NCBI GenBank assembly: GCA_965200505.1
Contig: OZ241343.1
Location: 1,116,001-1,180,000, forward strand
Length of the DNA stretch: 64,000 nt
Reading direction: 5' to 3'
DNA from: VXNE01 sp965200505
GTDB taxonomy: Bacteria; Pseudomonadota; Gammaproteobacteria; Pseudomonadales; Azotimanducaceae
Positions 7,155 to 15,618 of this stretch are shown here, piece after piece. The position numbers were made by a program, and so were the translations under genes. How positions within the stretch are numbered: the first letter of the stretch is position 1; each line of letters begins with the position of its first letter. The notes beneath the pieces were generated by a model. It was given only the letters and a program-made list of their open reading frames with translations. It did no database searches and was not told the origin of the DNA.

Positions 7155-9059
7155 TCAGATGGCGAGGGCGGCCACCTTGCGGCGTCCGTAGATGAGGTTC
7201 ACCACGGCGCGGGAACCCATGATGGCGGTGAACATCGACGTGACGATGCCGATGGCCAGGGTGACGGCGAACCCGGCGACCGGCCCACTGCCGATGGAGA
7301 GCAGGATGAGCGCCACGAACAGCGTGGTGACGTTGGCGTCCAGAATCGTCAGGAAGGCGCGGTCGTAGCCCGCTTGAATGGCGCGTTGCGGCGGCGAGCG
7401 CTTCAACTCCTCGCGGATGCGCGAGAAGATGAGCACGTTGGCGTCCACCGCCATGCCCACCGTGAGCACGATGCCGGCGATGCCCGGCAACGTCAGCGTG
7501 GCGCCCAAGAGCGACATCACCGCCACCAAGATCACCAAGTTCAGCGTGAGCGCCAAGTCCGCCACGAGGCCGAACACCTTGTAGTACAGCGGCATGAAGA
7601 GCAGCACCAGCGCGAAGCCGGCCACCACGGAGTACATGCCGCGCTCGATGTTCTCCTCGCCCAGCGAAGCCCCCACCGTGCGTTCCTCGACGATGCGCAT
7701 GGGCGCGGCCAAGGCGCCGGCGCGCAGCAGCAGCGCCAGTTCCTGCGCCTCGCGAGCCGAGAGCCCCGTGATGCGGAAGGAATAGCCCAGCGCGGCCTGG
7801 ATGGTCGCCACGCTGATGAGCCGCCGGTCGTTGCGCAGCACCACGCCGCCGTCCGCCTGCTTCACCGGCTTCTGCTCCACGAACACGATGGCCATGGGGT
7901 GGCCGATGTTCGGCGCCGTGGCGTCGTGCATGCGCTCGCCGCCGATGCTGTCGAGGGTGATGTTGACCTGCGGCAGGGAGGTTTGCGGGTCATACCCCTG
8001 CACGGCGTTGGTCACCCGGTCTCCCGTGACGATGATGCTGCGCTGGACGCGCCGGATGCGCCCCTCGTAGGGCATCTCCTCCACTTCGGACGGGCGGTCG
8101 TCCGGCTTCGCCGCCAAGTGGAACTCCAAGTTGGCGAACTTGTCGAGGATGCGCTTCGCTTCCGAGGCGTCCTGCACACCGGGCAGGTCCACCACGATGC
8201 GGTTGCGCCCCAGCCGCTGCACCAGCGGCTCGGAAACGCCGATCTCATCGACGCGGTTGCGCAGGCTCACCATGTTCTGCGAGATGGCGTAGTCCTCGAT
8301 TTCCGCCACTTGGGCGGCATCCACTTCGATGACGACGCCCGGGCGGCCATCGACCTGCGTGGCATCCACCACGTAATTCGGCGGCGCGTAGTCCTCCTTC
8401 ACCAAGGCCAAGGCTGCGTCCCGCCCCGCGGCGTCATTGAAGCCGACGCGGATGGCGCCATCGCGCACCATGCCGCCGGAGCGCACATAGCGCAGCCGCG
8501 CCTCGCGCAAACGGGCGCGGATGTTGTCCGCCTCGTCGTCAAGGCGCTTGCCGACGGCGCTGTCCACGTCCACCTCCAACACGAAGTGGATGCCGCCGGA
8601 GAGATCCAACCCCTTCGCCATCGGCTTGCCGCCGATGCCGTCCAGCCAAGCCGGCGTGGTGGATGCGAGGTTGAGCGCGATGACGAAGGCGCGCACCTCG
8701 CCGGCCGGATTCAACGCTTCGTCCAGCACGGTGCGGCCGCGCAACTGGTCCTCATTGGAGGCCACGCGCAAGAGCGCGCCATCACCGACGACCTCGGCGC
8801 CCACCACGCCCACGCCGGCACCTTCGAGCAGCGCCGCCGCGTCGTCTAAGAACCCCTCGTCGATGGGCCGCGTGGCGTTGTCCGCGGAGATTTGCAGGGC
8901 GTAGTCCGGCGGGTACAGGTTCGGCGCCGCGTAGATCAGGCCCAAGGTGACGATGGCCACGATGAGCGCGTAGCGCCAGAGGGGATAGCGGTTCAGCGGC
9001 CCCCGCGCGGCTTGTTGGACGCCGAATAGGTTGGCGCCAACGAGGCCTCGATCAGCCAT
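7155..9059 (-). CDS. secD: Protein translocase subunit SecD
   Basis: The 634-residue product matches SecD in length and layout. There is an N-terminal helix (about 28-47, YALIVAIVTLGLIYAAPNLY), a large periplasmic region with the conserved GLDLSGGIHFVLEVD (about 148) and VDLPGVQDASEAKRILDK, and a C-terminal block of five helices with AVDANVLIFSRIREEL and FTAIMGSRAVVN. SecD works with SecF and YajC at SecYEG to drive export with the proton motive force. The ATG overlaps the end of yajC by 8 nt, and secF begins 5 nt after the stop, so translation of the three is probably coupled. Confidence 0.97.
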   Translation of the reverse strand: MADRGLVGANLFGVQQAARGPLNRYPLWRYALIVAIVTLGLIYAAPNLYPPDYALQISADNATRPIDEGFLDDAAALLEGAGVGVVGAEVVGDGALLRVASNEDQLRGRTVLDEALNPAGEVRAFVIALNLASTTPAWLDGIGGKPMAKGLDLSGGIHFVLEVDVDSAVGKRLDDEADNIRARLREARLRYVRSGGMVRDGAIRVGFNDAAGRDAALALVKEDYAPPNYVVDATQVDGRPGVVIEVDAAQVAEIEDYAISQNMVSLRNRVDEIGVSEPLVQRLGRNRIVVDLPGVQDASEAKRILDKFANLEFHLAAKPDDRPSEVEEMPYEGRIRRVQRSIIVTGDRVTNAVQGYDPQTSLPQVNITLDSIGGERMHDATAPNIGHPMAIVFVEQKPVKQADGGVVLRNDRRLISVATIQAALGYSFRITGLSAREAQELALLLRAGALAAPMRIVEERTVGASLGEENIERGMYSVVAGFALVLLFMPLYYKVFGLVADLALTLNLVILVAVMSLLGATLTLPGIAGIVLTVGMAVDANVLIFSRIREELKRSPPQRAIQAGYDRAFLTILDANVTTLFVALILLSIGSGPVAGFAVTLAIGIVTSMFTAIMGSRAVVNLIYGRRKVAALAI

Positions 9060-9471
9060 CGCCCGAAGGCTGCGTTTGGGCCTCGTCCTGCTGGGCGTCT
9101 TGGCCGGACTTGCCGCGCCGGCCGCCCTTGTCGCTCTTATCCTCGAGGGCGCGCAAGGTGCCCTTCGGCAGCGTGGCGCTCACGGCCTGCTTCTGCACGC
9201 GCAACTCGACGTCCCGCCCCACCTTCACCTTCACGAAGTCTTCCTCGACCTTGGTGAGGGTGCCGGCGACGCCGCCGGACGTCACCACCTCGTCGCCCTT
9301 CGCCAACCCCGCCATCAGCGCTTGATGTTCCTTGCGGCGCTTGCTCTGCGGGCGCCAGAGCAAGAAGTAGAAGATGGCGATGAAGGCGCCGATGAGGAGG
9401 AAATCCATCGGGAACATGCCCGGCCCGCCGCCGGCTTCCGCGGCATGCGCCGCCGTTTCGAGAAAGTTCAC
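9052..9471 (-). CDS. yajC: Preprotein translocase accessory subunit YajC
   Basis: The 139-residue product has a single membrane helix (about 22-38, DFLLIGAFIAIFYFLLWRP) followed by the characteristic QSKRRKEHQALMAGLAKGDE and VTSGGVAGTLTKVEEDFVKV. The charged tail (KSDKGGRRGKSGQDAQQDEA) is longer than in E. coli YajC. The start is taken as GTG at 9471, because GTGA there overlaps the tgt stop and residues MNFLETAAHAAEAGG precede the helix. Much longer upstream open frame exists but belongs to the tgt region. It associates with SecDF at the inner membrane. Confidence 0.93.
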   Translation of the reverse strand: MNFLETAAHAAEAGGGPGMFPMDFLLIGAFIAIFYFLLWRPQSKRRKEHQALMAGLAKGDEVVTSGGVAGTLTKVEEDFVKVKVGRDVELRVQKQAVSATLPKGTLRALEDKSDKGGRRGKSGQDAQQDEAQTQPSGDG

Positions 9472-10649
9472 AGCGTTTCGTTCCAGCCGTTCGCGAGGGA
9501 TTCGAGCAGAACGGCCAATGTACCCCGTTCGATGGCTTCGCGCAATTGCGCCATCAAGGCGTGGTAGTAGTGCAGGTTGTGCGTGGTGGTGAGGATGGCG
9601 CCCAACATCTCGCCGCATCTGTCGAGATGGTGCAGATAGGCTCGGGAGAAGCGCCGGCATGTCGGGCAGGCGCAGGCCGGATCGAGGGGCTCGTCCGCTT
9701 CCTTGTGGCGGGCGTTGCGAATCTTCACCACGCCTTGGGAAGTGAAGGCGTGGCCGTTGCGGGCGTTGCGCGTTGGCAGCACGCAATCGAACATGTCGAT
9801 GCCGAGGGCCACGCCCCGTGCCAAGTCCGCCGGGGTGCCCACGCCCATGAGGTAGCGGGGCGCCTCCGTCGGCATGAGCGGCGCGACGGCGGCCAACACG
9901 GCGTTCATCTCGGCCTTCGGCTCGCCCACCGAAAGGCCGCCGATGGCGTAGCCGCGAAAGCCGATGTCCGTGAGGGCGGCGATGCTCTCGGTGCGCAAGT
10001 CCTCGAACATGCCGCCCTGCACGATGCCGAACAATGTGCCTGGGCCATCGCCGTGGGCGATGTGGCTGCGTTTCGCCCAGCGCATGGAACGGCGCATGGC
10101 CGCCGCCGCGTCGGCGTGCTTTGCCGGATACGGGGCACATTCATCGAACGCCATCACGATGTCTGCCCCCAAGTTGCGCTGCACTTCAATGGAGCGCTCC
10201 GGCGAGAGAAACGCCGGGCTGCCGTCCACCGGCGAGCGGAACGCCACGCCCTCCTCGGTGATCTTGCGCAGCCCCGCCAAGCTGAACACCTGAAAGCCGC
10301 CGGAATCCGTGAGGATGGCGCCGGGCCACTGCATGAACCGATGCAGCCCGCCCAGCCGCCGCACGGCGGCATCCCCCGGCCGCGCCATGAGATGGAAAGC
10401 GTTGCCAAGCAGGATGCGGGTGCCCGCCGCCTGCAACGCCTCCGGCGTCATCGCCTTCACCGTGCCATAGGTGCCACACGGCATGAACACCGGGGTTTCC
10501 ACAACGCCATGCGCCGTGACGAGCCGCCCGCGGCGCGCGGCGCCGTCGCTCGCCAGCACCTCGAATGAGAAAGCGGGCGCCCGTTGGGCCGAGCCGGTGC
10601 CGGATGCTGGGGGATTCGCGCCAGTGCTTTGCTGGGCTGCCGGCCTCAC
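9468..10649 (-). CDS. tgt: tRNA-guanine(34) transglycosylase
   Basis: Tgt exchanges guanine-34 of tRNAs with GUN anticodons for preQ1 on the way to queuosine. The 393-residue protein shows the substrate-binding motif ILTDSGGFQVFSL (about 110-122), VQGGMFEDLR, and GGLSVGEPKAEM. The nucleophilic aspartate region is GIDMFDCVLPTRNARNG (about 285-301). The zinc site is CACPTCRRF plus a downstream His. It starts with GTG in a GTGA overlap with the queA stop and ends in a GTGA overlap with yajC. The neighbouring queA encodes the next enzyme of the same pathway, so the order queA-tgt-yajC-secD-secF is functional as well as conserved. The N-terminus (first 25 residues) is a low-complexity extension. 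Confidence 0.97.
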   Translation of the reverse strand: MRPAAQQSTGANPPASGTGSAQRAPAFSFEVLASDGAARRGRLVTAHGVVETPVFMPCGTYGTVKAMTPEALQAAGTRILLGNAFHLMARPGDAAVRRLGGLHRFMQWPGAILTDSGGFQVFSLAGLRKITEEGVAFRSPVDGSPAFLSPERSIEVQRNLGADIVMAFDECAPYPAKHADAAAAMRRSMRWAKRSHIAHGDGPGTLFGIVQGGMFEDLRTESIAALTDIGFRGYAIGGLSVGEPKAEMNAVLAAVAPLMPTEAPRYLMGVGTPADLARGVALGIDMFDCVLPTRNARNGHAFTSQGVVKIRNARHKEADEPLDPACACPTCRRFSRAYLHHLDRCGEMLGAILTTTHNLHYYHALMAQLREAIERGTLAVLLESLANGWNETL

Positions 10650-11677
10650 GGCGCGGTGCCGGACGGCGGCGCCCGCTCGCAGAACATCGCGTCGCCGTAG
10701 CTGTGGAAGCGGTACTCGGCGGCCACCGCGGCCGCGTAAGCATCGAGGATGCGTTCGTGGCCGACGAAAGCTGCCACCATCGCAAGCAGCGAGGATTCGG
10801 GCAGATGGAAGTTCGTGACGAGGGCGTCCACCACCTTGAAGCGATAGCCGGGGGCGATGAAGAGCGTGGTTTCCCCGGCCCCGGCCGCTACTTGGCCATC
10901 GTCCGCCGCGGCGGACTCCAACGCCCGGGCCACGGTGGTGCCGACGGCGACCACCCGGCCGCGACGTTCATTCACGGCTTGCGTGACCGCGGCCGGCACT
11001 ATGTAGCGTTCCGAGTGCATCTTGTGCTCGGACAAGTTCTCGCTCCGCAGCGGCTGGAACGTGCCGGCGCCGACATGCAGCGTGAGGCGTTCCACCGCCA
11101 CACCGGACTCGGCGATGGCTTCCAGCAACGGCTTGTCGAAATGCAACCCCGCGGTGGGGGCCGCCACGGCGCCCGGCTGCGTGGCATAGACGGTCTGATA
11201 GCGCACTTCGTCGGCACCGTTGGCGGCGCGGCGGATGTAGGGCGGCAGCGGCGTCTGCCCATGCGCCGCCAAGAACTCAAACACCGGGCGCCGAAAGCGC
11301 AGACGGTAGAACTCTCCGACGCGGCGCAGCACTTCGACGGCCTCGCCGCCGACGATTAGCTGCCGGCCTGCCCGCAGCGGTTTGCTCACGCGGGCCTGGC
11401 AGAGCGCCTCGTGTTCGGATTCCAGACGCTCGAAAAGGAGTTCCGCCCGGCCACCGGAGTCCTTCTGCGCCGCCATCCGCGCCTTCACCACTTGGGTGTC
11501 GTTCAGCACCAACACATCGCCCGGCCGGAGCAGCGCCGGCAGTTCCTTGAAGCTCCGGTGGGTGAGCGTGTCCGCCCGGACTTCCAACAACCGGCTCGCG
11601 CTGCGCTCGGCCAGCGGCGTCTGCGCGATCAAGCGGCGTGGCAGGTGGTAGCGGAAGTCTGTGCGGGAGCGGGGCAT
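10646..11677 (-). CDS. queA: S-adenosylmethionine:tRNA ribosyltransferase-isomerase QueA
   Basis: QueA transfers the ribosyl group of SAM to preQ1-tRNA to make epoxyqueuosine. The start is ATG at 11677, giving 343 residues and the family-typical opening RTDFRYHLPRRLIAQTPL. A longer upstream open frame has no family resemblance and is excluded. Other family features are VLVLNDTQVVKARM (about 54), GAVAAPTAGLHFDKPLL (about 177), LTLHVGAGTFQPLR and LVTNFHLPESSLLAMVAAF near the C-terminus. It is the first gene of the leftward operon; tgt overlaps its stop. drmB ends 107 nt upstream on the same strand, so read-through from the defence island into this operon is possible. Confidence 0.96.
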   Translation of the reverse strand: MPRSRTDFRYHLPRRLIAQTPLAERSASRLLEVRADTLTHRSFKELPALLRPGDVLVLNDTQVVKARMAAQKDSGGRAELLFERLESEHEALCQARVSKPLRAGRQLIVGGEAVEVLRRVGEFYRLRFRRPVFEFLAAHGQTPLPPYIRRAANGADEVRYQTVYATQPGAVAAPTAGLHFDKPLLEAIAESGVAVERLTLHVGAGTFQPLRSENLSEHKMHSERYIVPAAVTQAVNERRGRVVAVGTTVARALESAAADDGQVAAGAGETTLFIAPGYRFKVVDALVTNFHLPESSLLAMVAAFVGHERILDAYAAAVAAEYRFHSYGDAMFCERAPPSGTAP

Positions 11678-11784
11678 GGTGGGCACTGGCGAGGTGGGGC
11701 GGGGCCATTGTAGCGAGGCTTGGTGGGACGGCTCCTCGCAGCCAGCGAGCGTATGGCGAGCGCCGGCGTTCGGCCTCAAGGCGC

Positions 11785-13596
11785 TCACTCTGGCAACTGG
11801 AAGAAAGCGGCATCCTCCAAGCCGAGCACCGGCACGACCAAGGCGCGATCCAAGAAGTCGTTGCGCATCTCGCAGGAGGTCTCGGCAATCAAGGAGCAGC
11901 CGTGGCAGGCGGCGCCGTGCAGCGGGCGGCTCTCCAAGCCGGTGCCCTCGTCCGGCGCGTGCTGGGCGCAGATCGGGTCGTTGGAGCACAGCGTGGCGGT
12001 GCGCAGCGCGTATTCGAGATGGTCTTCGATGTGGCGGCCCTGCTGCACCAATCCGCCGAGGGTGCCTTCGGCGTCCGGCGTGCCGGTGTAGAGCAGGATG
12101 CCATAGTGCCGGCCGTTCGGCGTTTCTTCAGCGTAGATGCGCTCGCGGATGGAACTCGCGGGGTAGCCGCAGCGCATGGCCAACGCCTGAACCAGCAAGT
12201 GGGCGAGGGTGTGCAGGAGCACATAGGCACCGCCGGGAAAGGGCCGCTGTGTGTTGCGGTCGCGCAGCCACAGCGCATAGCCCTTGGCGAGCTGTGCCAC
12301 CCGCGCCGTCACCGGAGGGCGTTTCAGCCATGCCGCCACCGCTTCCGCGCGCAGCTCCACGAACACGCCCTCGCCCCGGTTCTCCACCGCCGGGAACCAC
12401 TGCGGTTCCAAGGCGATTTCCGCCCGCATCACGTCGCTCTCGAAATCGCCGTGGATGTCTGGAGTCACGGCGTCCAAGCGAGTGAAACCGATGAGCGCGA
12501 GCACTTCCCGCAGGCGGTGCAGCTGCACCACGGACGCAATGCGGTCGCCATTGTCGGTACCTGTTCGCCAAGCCGAGTCTGGCAGGCGGCAGGCGTGGAA
12601 GTTGGCGTCCAGCGGCGGTTCGTCGCCGTAGCCCTCGGGGGCGCGGAGCAGCGCTTCGAGTTCGGCTTCTTTCAGTGGGCGCGTTTGCCCGGCGCCGGTT
12701 CTCACCTCGTCAATGGCGCGGATGACCTGCTCGTCGTCGAACGGCGCCAGCGCTTGCGCGACTTTCGGCACGGCCTTGAACGTGTTCAGAAGGTGCGCGT
12801 CCTCGACGGCTTGCAGCACGTCCCAGACGCCCATGATGGCTTCCTGCACCGCGGCACCGGCGTCCGGCAGGGAGAGCACGCTGGCCACTTGCGGAAAGTA
12901 GGCGTTGGTGGCGGTGCGAATCAGCAAGCGGCTGATCTGATCACATTCTTCGTTCATGTTGCGGCCGAGCCAAGGCCGTGCGCCGCGACACTTGCCCAGA
13001 GGATTCGCGCCGATGTCCGACGCCTCGGAGAGATTGCGCGACTTGCCACACTCGCAGCGCACGGTGAGCTCGCCAAGGCCGCCGGTGGTGCCGCGTTCGT
13101 CCAGCCATAACTGTCGGCGGCAGGGTGAGTCGGGGCCGTGGACGAACGCGTACCAGTCCAAATCGTCCACATGGCCGCGTGGGCAAGCGCGCACGAAGCG
13201 CGTGGGCACTACGGCCAAGCGCTCGAACTCGCCGCGTTCGTCCAACGCCTTGCGCGGCACCAGACGGCGCGACTGCGGACGGCCCCCGTCGTCGCTCGTC
13301 GTGCCAGACCGTTCCTGCACCACGAACCATTCCGGGAACCGCCAAGCGCCAATGCCCTTGGCCGGTGCCCACGGTTCCGAAGGGGCAGGCGGCGGGGCGT
13401 AGAGTTTGGGCGCGGGCACGTCGGTGATGCGCTGCAAGGCATGGGACAGGCGCAGTTCCACGATCTCCGGCAAGCCTTGGGGCCAAGTGTCCAAACCGCC
13501 GACGATGGCGGAGTGCGTCGGCAAGTCGATGAGCGCCCCAGGGCCGTAGGTGGTGATGACCTGGCTTTGGCGGACACTGCCAGAGGCTCGGCTCAT
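11785..13596 (-). CDS. drmB: DISARM protein DrmB (DUF1998)
   Basis: This 603-residue protein begins RASGSVRQSQVITTYGPGALIDL, a start typical of DrmB. It has a zinc-site-like pair early on (VRACPRGH about 135, VRCECGKS about 180) and ends in a DUF1998 region (about 470-590) with HTLAHLLVQALAMRCGY, ERIYAEE, GILLYTGTPDAEGTLGGL and a four-cysteine cluster (CSNDPIC then CHGCSL and SC). DrmB works with the DrmA helicase to bind and restrict unmethylated incoming DNA, as known from characterised DISARM systems. Its first 27 codons are duplicated behind drmA at about 15.5 kb, which shows it originally followed drmA directly. It is the last DISARM gene here; the usual drmC is not found downstream. Confidence 0.9.
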   Translation of the reverse strand: MSRASGSVRQSQVITTYGPGALIDLPTHSAIVGGLDTWPQGLPEIVELRLSHALQRITDVPAPKLYAPPPAPSEPWAPAKGIGAWRFPEWFVVQERSGTTSDDGGRPQSRRLVPRKALDERGEFERLAVVPTRFVRACPRGHVDDLDWYAFVHGPDSPCRRQLWLDERGTTGGLGELTVRCECGKSRNLSEASDIGANPLGKCRGARPWLGRNMNEECDQISRLLIRTATNAYFPQVASVLSLPDAGAAVQEAIMGVWDVLQAVEDAHLLNTFKAVPKVAQALAPFDDEQVIRAIDEVRTGAGQTRPLKEAELEALLRAPEGYGDEPPLDANFHACRLPDSAWRTGTDNGDRIASVVQLHRLREVLALIGFTRLDAVTPDIHGDFESDVMRAEIALEPQWFPAVENRGEGVFVELRAEAVAAWLKRPPVTARVAQLAKGYALWLRDRNTQRPFPGGAYVLLHTLAHLLVQALAMRCGYPASSIRERIYAEETPNGRHYGILLYTGTPDAEGTLGGLVQQGRHIEDHLEYALRTATLCSNDPICAQHAPDEGTGLESRPLHGAACHGCSLIAETSCEMRNDFLDRALVVPVLGLEDAAFFQLPE

Positions 13597-13643
13597 GGTG
13601 CCACTTCCGGGCCGCTTGGTTCGCGCAGTTCCAGATTCATTCC
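13514..13643. repeat. Direct repeat A: drmA-end/drmB-start junction
   Basis: This segment aligns with 15488-15618. The stretch 13522-13575 is identical over 54 nt to 15496-15549; the remainder is similar with scattered substitutions and one indel. Reading leftward it holds a remnant of the last codons of drmA (NLELREPSGPEVAP then stop) overlapping, as ATGA, the intact start of drmB. Together the two repeats bracket the TOPRIM-like and AAA genes. Confidence 0.92.
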
Positions 13644-13674
13644 TCGACCTTGGCTCACACGGTACCGCGGTGAA

Positions 13675-14322
13675 TCACACAGCGAATAAACTTCGGAACC
13701 AGCGGACGAATGGCTTGGACTCTGCTTTCGTTGGGTCCAAAACGCGATGATCGACCGCTTGATGCAAAGACCTTCCCGGTTCGTCCTGCCAAGCCAGCCA
13801 TGTGTGGACCTTCGCCTTGGTCTGTTGCATCGGCTTGAACGGTGCGTCATGATCCGCCGCTTCATCAACGCAGCGACCAGCCAAGGCAAACAAGCTCTCG
13901 GATTCGGTAGGAACAAGCTGAACCAAGAGGTCCTCCAACATTCCCTTCGACCGGTTGTCCGGCATGATCCACACGCCAAAACGAGTCCCCGAGGCGTGAG
14001 TCACCCGCAAGCCCTCCGCTGGAAGGTCCGACGGCAGCGACGGCAACTGCGCCAGACAAAGGTGCCGGACTTGCGCCCACCGTCTGCGAGCATCCCCGTT
14101 CGCATCTACGACTATGCCAAGAGCTTCAAGACCAGTTGCGCTCAGTTCGCCCTCGATTGCCCCGGGCTTCAACATCTGGTCGATACCGTCGTACGGTTCG
14201 ATGTACACGATAGGTCGGTCGGTTCCCCACTCCACGCCATTAGCCTCCATGAGGAAGGGTATGACCCGTTTGTCCGTATCCCCTTCTACAAGCAATCTCT
14301 TTGGTTGAACACGCGGCCACAT
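13675..14322 (-). CDS. TOPRIM-like (DUF3226-type) protein, partner of an AAA ATPase
   Basis: The 215-residue product opens with KRLLVEGDTDKRVIPFLME, the glutamate motif seen in TOPRIM-like nucleases of the OLD/DUF3226 type. LGIVVDANGDARRRW (about 88-102) sits at the DxD position of that fold. A third conserved-looking segment is FGVWIMPDNRSKGMLEDLLV. Its ATG abuts the stop of the AAA gene (TGAATG), so the pair is translationally coupled. The pairing recalls ATPase/TOPRIM anti-phage modules such as PARIS and OLD-Gabija, in which the ATPase senses and the TOPRIM protein cleaves. Equivalence is inference: no sequence search was possible and PARIS AriB belongs to a different DUF. It could also be a non-nuclease accessory. 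Confidence 0.7.
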   Translation of the reverse strand: MWPRVQPKRLLVEGDTDKRVIPFLMEANGVEWGTDRPIVYIEPYDGIDQMLKPGAIEGELSATGLEALGIVVDANGDARRRWAQVRHLCLAQLPSLPSDLPAEGLRVTHASGTRFGVWIMPDNRSKGMLEDLLVQLVPTESESLFALAGRCVDEAADHDAPFKPMQQTKAKVHTWLAWQDEPGRSLHQAVDHRVLDPTKAESKPFVRWFRSLFAV

Positions 14323-15402
14323 TCACCGCACCTCTAAACCGCGTTCGGCAGCCAAGACAATGGCGCGACCACCGATCCTCACGGCTTCATTCTGGTGTTG
14401 TTCAACGCGTTGGATCGTCACCCTTTCCTGTTGCGTCTCATCGGCTTCAATGAAGGACGCAAGACTCTCGTAGCAGTCACGGCTGTGCGTTGTGGCGAAC
14501 ACCTGAACAGAGAGCGCAGCGGCCTGTTCGCAGACCATTCGCCACATGCTCTCCATCACCGAATAGTGCAAGCCCGTGTCGATTTCGTCCACGAGCAGCA
14601 CACTGCCTTTGGCTTTGGCAAGCATCAGCGCAAGGCCGAGCATTCGCCACATTCCATCTCCGGTGCTGCCAATCGGTACGCGTTCTTGGACGCCGCGGAG
14701 CTTCACGAAAATGCCACCGGGACCGTCGGCCAACAGATAGTTCCGCTCATGCGCTATCGCGGCCACGCGTTCCACTCTAGGCTCTAGGATTTTCAGAGCA
14801 TGTGTGACCAGCGTTTCGTGTTCCGTCAGCACGACTTCGTCCAAGAGCTGCGCGACGCCGCGTGCAGTCATGCCGCTACTGCGAATGAACTGGGCACCAT
14901 CGGTGATGTCGCCAAGCCTGCGCACATGGACTGACCCCACCGGTAGCAATCCATCAGCGTCTAACGGTATGTCAACTGGCCGCTCCGCGGCCGTCCAGCG
15001 AACGTGCAACGACGATGCTTCGTCACCTCGTGACGGACCCTTGTCTACGCACCCGTCTACGCCTACCTCGACTTCCTCACGGGCGGAGTTTTCGCCTAGC
15101 TGAACAGCTCGCTCGCCCGTGACAATGACCTGGCCAGCCGTATCTCGGCCCGCGAAGAGATGAGATATGCTCACGGCGTATTCGAAGCGTCGCTCGTCAC
15201 CGGTGGACACCTGCCACTCGCCCCTGCGAACGGCGATGGTGGGGAGCACGGATGGGTTCGGCGTGGCCAAGAGCTGAACGCACTCCAACATGGAAGTCTT
15301 GCCGCAGTTGTTGGCACCAACCAACAGGTTGACCTGCCCCAGCCCATCCATGCGGAAGTCGTCCAAGCACCTATAGCCGCGAATGCGTATCGACGAGTAC
15401 AT
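14323..15402 (-). CDS. AAA ATPase of the OLD/RecF-like type, sensor partner of the TOPRIM-like gene
   Basis: This 359-residue ABC-type ATPase begins YSSIRIRGYRCLDDF and has a Walker A LLVGANNCGKTSML (about 26-39). It has a signature-like IGSTGDGMWRMLGLALMLAK (about 247-266), Walker B SVLLVDEIDTGLH (about 270-282) and a switch FATTHSRDCYESL (about 302). It lacks any C-terminal nuclease domain; that function may be supplied by the next gene. ATPases of this class act in OLD, Gabija, PARIS and Septu-type defence. A good -10 hexamer (TATAAT) lies 35 nt upstream and GGAG precedes the ATG, so the cassette seems to carry its own promoter. It sits between drmA and drmB within a duplicated junction. 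Confidence 0.82.
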   Translation of the reverse strand: MYSSIRIRGYRCLDDFRMDGLGQVNLLVGANNCGKTSMLECVQLLATPNPSVLPTIAVRRGEWQVSTGDERRFEYAVSISHLFAGRDTAGQVIVTGERAVQLGENSAREEVEVGVDGCVDKGPSRGDEASSLHVRWTAAERPVDIPLDADGLLPVGSVHVRRLGDITDGAQFIRSSGMTARGVAQLLDEVVLTEHETLVTHALKILEPRVERVAAIAHERNYLLADGPGGIFVKLRGVQERVPIGSTGDGMWRMLGLALMLAKAKGSVLLVDEIDTGLHYSVMESMWRMVCEQAAALSVQVFATTHSRDCYESLASFIEADETQQERVTIQRVEQHQNEAVRIGGRAIVLAAERGLEVR

Positions 15403-15437
15403 GGGCGCTCTCCCGAACGCGACATCGACGTTGGCGG

Positions 15438-15443
15438 ATTATA
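15438..15443 (-). promoter_or_regulatory. -10 element TATAAT of the ATPase-TOPRIM cassette
   Basis: The coding strand reads GTCGTATAATCCGCC, with a perfect consensus -10 about 35 nt before the AAA start codon. No strong -35 is seen at the right distance. The TAA inside the hexamer also ends the truncated drmB copy. Confidence 0.5.
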
Positions 15444-15570
15444 CGACGGGAACCTCGGTTTCATGGGAGTGGGCACCAGCCAACTGTTGCGTCGACAAGT
15501 CGATGAGCGCCCCAGGGCCGTAGGTGGTGATGACCTGGCTTTGGCGGACGCTGCCAGAAGCGCGGCTCAT
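15439..15570 (-). pseudogene. Truncated copy of the drmB 5' end
   Basis: A 43-codon open frame begins with ATG at 15570, overlapping the drmA stop as ATGA. It encodes the first 27 residues of DrmB nearly unchanged (SRASGSVRQSQVITTYGPG, then ALIDLST) before diverging into unrelated sequence and stopping at TAA. It marks where drmB began before the ATPase-TOPRIM pair was inserted. Function of this short peptide is unlikely. Confidence 0.88.
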
Positions 15571-15618
15571 GGCGCCACTTCGCGCCCGCTGAGTTCGCGC
15601 AGGTGGAGATTGACTTCC
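15488..15618. repeat. Direct repeat B: drmA-end/drmB-start junction
   Basis: Partner of 13514-13643. It contains the intact end of drmA (NLHLRELSGREVAP then stop) and the truncated start of drmB. The two copies are in direct orientation about 1.97 kb apart. Confidence 0.92.

Noticed and set aside
7374..8849. Long His/Arg-rich plus-strand frame opposite secD
   Set aside because: Antisense shadow of a clear secD gene; biased composition from GC-rich third positions, no start signal or family resemblance.
13675..15402. Calling the pair PARIS (AriA/AriB)
   Set aside because: The second protein looks closer to DUF3226 than to the DUF4435 of AriB, so only a PARIS/OLD-like relation is stated.
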